Source: CAZJRB01 sp964547995 | GTDB taxonomy: Bacteria; Planctomycetota; Planctomycetia; Pirellulales; Thermoguttaceae | Direction: 5' to 3' | DNA: 49,011 nucleotides | NCBI GenBank assembly: GCA_964547995.1 | Contig: CAZJRB010000046.1 | Coordinates: 1-49,011 of the forward strand | Shown here: positions 47,458 through 49,011 of the stretch, piece after piece | Position numbering within the stretch: the first letter of the stretch is position 1 | Layout: every line of letters begins with the position of its first letter | Program-made: the position numbers and the translations under genes | Notes under the pieces: generated by a model | Database searches by the model: none | The model's input: only the letters and a program-made list of their open reading frames with translations | What the model was told of the DNA's origin: nothing

Positions 47458-48163
47458 TCAGCTTCTTCGCCTGGGCGTCCTTTTCATCCAGTTGCGGCTG
47501 GGCGTACTCCATCACCGTTTCGCCGTCGATTATGTGCTTGATCAGCTTGTTGCCGCGGACTTCGACCTCGACGGTCACCCACTGGTCCCCATGGTAGGTC
47601 TTGGATTTGGAGGAGTTGCAGTGGCGGGTGACGAGCTTTCCGTCCATGACGATGTGCGTGCCGGGCGTACAGACGTTGGCGGTGGGGCGCTTGCCCGAAC
47701 CGCCCCCGCCGAGAAGCTGGACCTCGATCGATACCGGGAAGCTCTGGTCCTTCTCCATGCTCTCGGGCGATTGGCCGTGGACCATGATGCCGCTGTTGCG
47801 GAACGCCCAGCCCGGCCCGCCGGGACACTGATCGCCCACGAACCGGTACTCGACACGGAGGATGTAGTTCGACAACGGCTCTTTGTAGAACAGGTGGCCG
47901 AACTTGCTGTCGAATTTCTCGTACTTGTCGTACGCCACCTTGAGGACCCCGTCCTCCACGCGAAAGGTATTTCCGTAGTTGTCGTCCAGGTCGTAGCCCC
48001 TGATCTTGACTTTCCACCCGTCGAGATCCTTGCCGTTGAAGAGCCGTATCCACTTTTCTTGTTTGGCATCACCTTTTTCTTGGGATTTTTCTTCCGCCCC
48101 GGCCGCCACGCCGGGCATCAGGACCAGTAACACAATCGCAGCGGCTTTTTCGCACACCTTCAT
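47354..48163 (-). CDS. Exported DUF1080 protein (3-keto-disaccharide hydrolase family)
   Basis: 269 residues; GGAGGTGTTGAA precedes the ATG. Residues 1-22 are a signal peptide. The concanavalin-like beta sandwich of DUF1080 follows: RLFNGKDLDGWKVK, GPGWAFRNSGIMVHGQSPES, SIEVQLLGGG and SISLQAESHPVEFRKVELRK. Members act on 3-keto-sugars or bind carbohydrates and are abundant in Planctomycetes. The 3' end overlaps the last 104 bases of the glycosidase gene on the other strand. A substrate cannot be read. Confidence 0.9.
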   Translation of the reverse strand: MKVCEKAAAIVLLVLMPGVAAGAEEKSQEKGDAKQEKWIRLFNGKDLDGWKVKIRGYDLDDNYGNTFRVEDGVLKVAYDKYEKFDSKFGHLFYKEPLSNYILRVEYRFVGDQCPGGPGWAFRNSGIMVHGQSPESMEKDQSFPVSIEVQLLGGGGSGKRPTANVCTPGTHIVMDGKLVTRHCNSSKSKTYHGDQWVTVEVEVRGNKLIKHIIDGETVMEYAQPQLDEKDAQAKKLIKDGDKMLRGGSISLQAESHPVEFRKVELRKLEE

Positions 48164-48415
48164 TTCAACACCTCCAAAGTAACACGATTTCGCTAAGTCC
48201 CGTCGACAGAGACAACTCGATTATTCTACCCCCGCCGGCACGCGAAAGCCACCCTGCAGGGACCGGCGATTCCGAGAGCGCCTATCCTGGCGCAGCGAAA
48301 CAGCCGGCAGAGCCTCCGGCAATGGGATTGTTGTGCGACCTGGTGTACCTCCAGAAGGCACCGCCAAACTGCGAGACAGTTCGCTAGCCAGCCGCCGCCC
48401 GTAGCAAGGCGTCAG

Positions 48416-48445
48416 TTGCCCCCGCCCGCCCCGTCGTAGTAGAAT
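48416..48445 (+). promoter_or_regulatory. Putative promoter of the small membrane protein
   Basis: TTGCCC (48416-48421), 18 bases, TAGAAT (48440-48445), six bases before the ATG at 48452; no ribosome site, so the transcript would be leaderless. The other 240 bases between the DUF1080 start and this site hold nothing recognisable. Confidence 0.4.
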
Positions 48446-48451
48446 CCGGGT

Positions 48452-48742
48452 ATGAGCGAAAAGCCGGACAAGTCGCCTGAGAGGTTTCAATTCTCGTTGC
48501 GTACCCTGCTACTGGTTGTGACTGCCTGCGCTGTGAGTTTCTCGGCGTTTCGGATGGGAGAAGAAATGTTTGCACTTATCGCGGCCCTTCTTCTCAGTGC
48601 CATAATCGTCGCTGCATTGATCGAACAAAAGACTCCCCCAGTAGATAGGTTCTTGCTCTTCTACATCGTGGTTGTGCTCTTGTTTCTGGTGGTCTGTTTT
48701 GTTTTGTCAAGCATGAATATCCTACGTCTCGAGAGCCGCTAA
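48452..48742 (+). CDS. Small planctomycete membrane protein (FSLRTLLLVVTACAV type)
   Basis: 96 residues. A charged start is followed by FQFSLRTLLLVVTACAVSFS, a phrase typical of many planctomycete membrane proteins of unknown function, and then by two more helices (FALIAALLLSAIIVAALIEQ; FLLFYIVVVLLFLVVCFVLS). Three helices are therefore likely. Family members are usually small or fused to larger domains. No function is known. The start is fixed by the family phrase and the upstream promoter-like sequence. Confidence 0.75.
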   Translation: MSEKPDKSPERFQFSLRTLLLVVTACAVSFSAFRMGEEMFALIAALLLSAIIVAALIEQKTPPVDRFLLFYIVVVLLFLVVCFVLSSMNILRLESR

Positions 48743-49011
48743 GGCGGGTCGATTATAGCACGGAACTGCGAAAAACGTCTGTTCCCAGAAAATTCATCAG
48801 AACCAGGGTGGACACGGGCGGTTATGGGTAACCCCAAAAAACCGCGCGCTCGAGGGGATGGCGAGATCGAGCCGAAGACGCAATAGCCCGTGACCTCGCC
48901 GAAAAAGCCGAACGACTCCGGGACGTAAGTCCTTATTCCACAACGACTTACGGCAACCGGAGACCCGGGGCGACGCCGGGATTTTCCGCTTCGTGCGGCG
49001 TCGTAAACTCT
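48743..49011. other. Right-edge intergenic stretch with inverted repeats
   Basis: No supported gene. Two inverted pairs are visible: CGTAAGTC (48924-48931) with GACTTACG (48945-48952), and CGACGCCG (48971-48978) with CGGCGTCG (48996-49003). A frame without a stop runs from about 48830 to the edge but has no start codon. Probably part of a repeat element cut by the window. Confidence 0.45.

Noticed and set aside
48830..49011. A start-less open frame at the right edge as a partial gene
   Set aside because: No start codon and the sequence is full of inverted repeats; it may be real only if sequence further right continues it.

Overview
GC-rich chromosomal DNA that looks planctomycete, most like the Pirellulales group. 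The pointers are a protein opening MRLTLRTMMAFLDG at the left edge, a small protein with FSLRTLLLVVTACAV, two Tat-exported Gfo/Idh/MocA proteins, a DUF1080 protein, a J-like/discoidin membrane protein, the diaminopimelate aminotransferase route, and many in-gene and intergenic palindromic repeats. No tRNA, rRNA, CRISPR array or complete transposase was seen.

Layout. 1-13.4 kb: a truncated MRLTLRT-family membrane protein, a small anchored acidic protein, an ECF sigma factor followed by a 2506-residue FecR/VIT/vWA-like/secretin-like/repeat protein, a DUF2330-like secreted protein and a SEC-C motif/TPR-like protein. 13.6-27 kb: a SWIM-SNF2 helicase, an exported GH2 beta-galactosidase, a minimal MNT/HEPN pair, a SASA-type esterase, ribD, a large secreted protein with two pilin-like cysteine motifs, and a C39-type/zinc double protease. 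27-33.4 kb (all minus): membrane protein, J-like/discoidin protein, dapL, a lipoprotein and a GT4 glycosyltransferase. 33.7-36.4 kb: Gfo/Idh/MocA protein, a small Spy/CpxP-like exported protein and an endonuclease III-type gene with an apparent +1 shift in a G8 run.

36.5-44.8 kb is the accessory part. It starts with a palindrome and sigma70-like promoter driving a two-gene unit: an HTH-NACHT-HEAT-MNT protein of about 1052 residues overlapping a HEPN gene. This reads as a nucleotidyltransferase/HEPN toxin-antitoxin pair in which a STAND NTPase sensor has been built into the antitoxin-type subunit, and is the best candidate for an undescribed (probably anti-phage) system here. Next come a Gfo/Idh/MocA protein, a cupin, an HD hydrolase, and a lower-GC, translationally coupled DUF6978/DUF1828 pair. 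The block ends in a MITE-like element and an inverted truncated second copy of the endonuclease III 5' region, so nth sequences in opposite orientation bracket about 8 kb.

44.8-49 kb: a six-hairpin glycosidase-like enzyme overlapping tail-to-tail with a DUF1080 gene, a small membrane protein, and a right edge with inverted repeats but no clear gene. Overall the window suits a heterotroph that exports carbohydrate-degrading enzymes (GH2, GH, DUF1080, SASA, Gfo/Idh/MocA) and carries HEPN-based defence or addiction modules.
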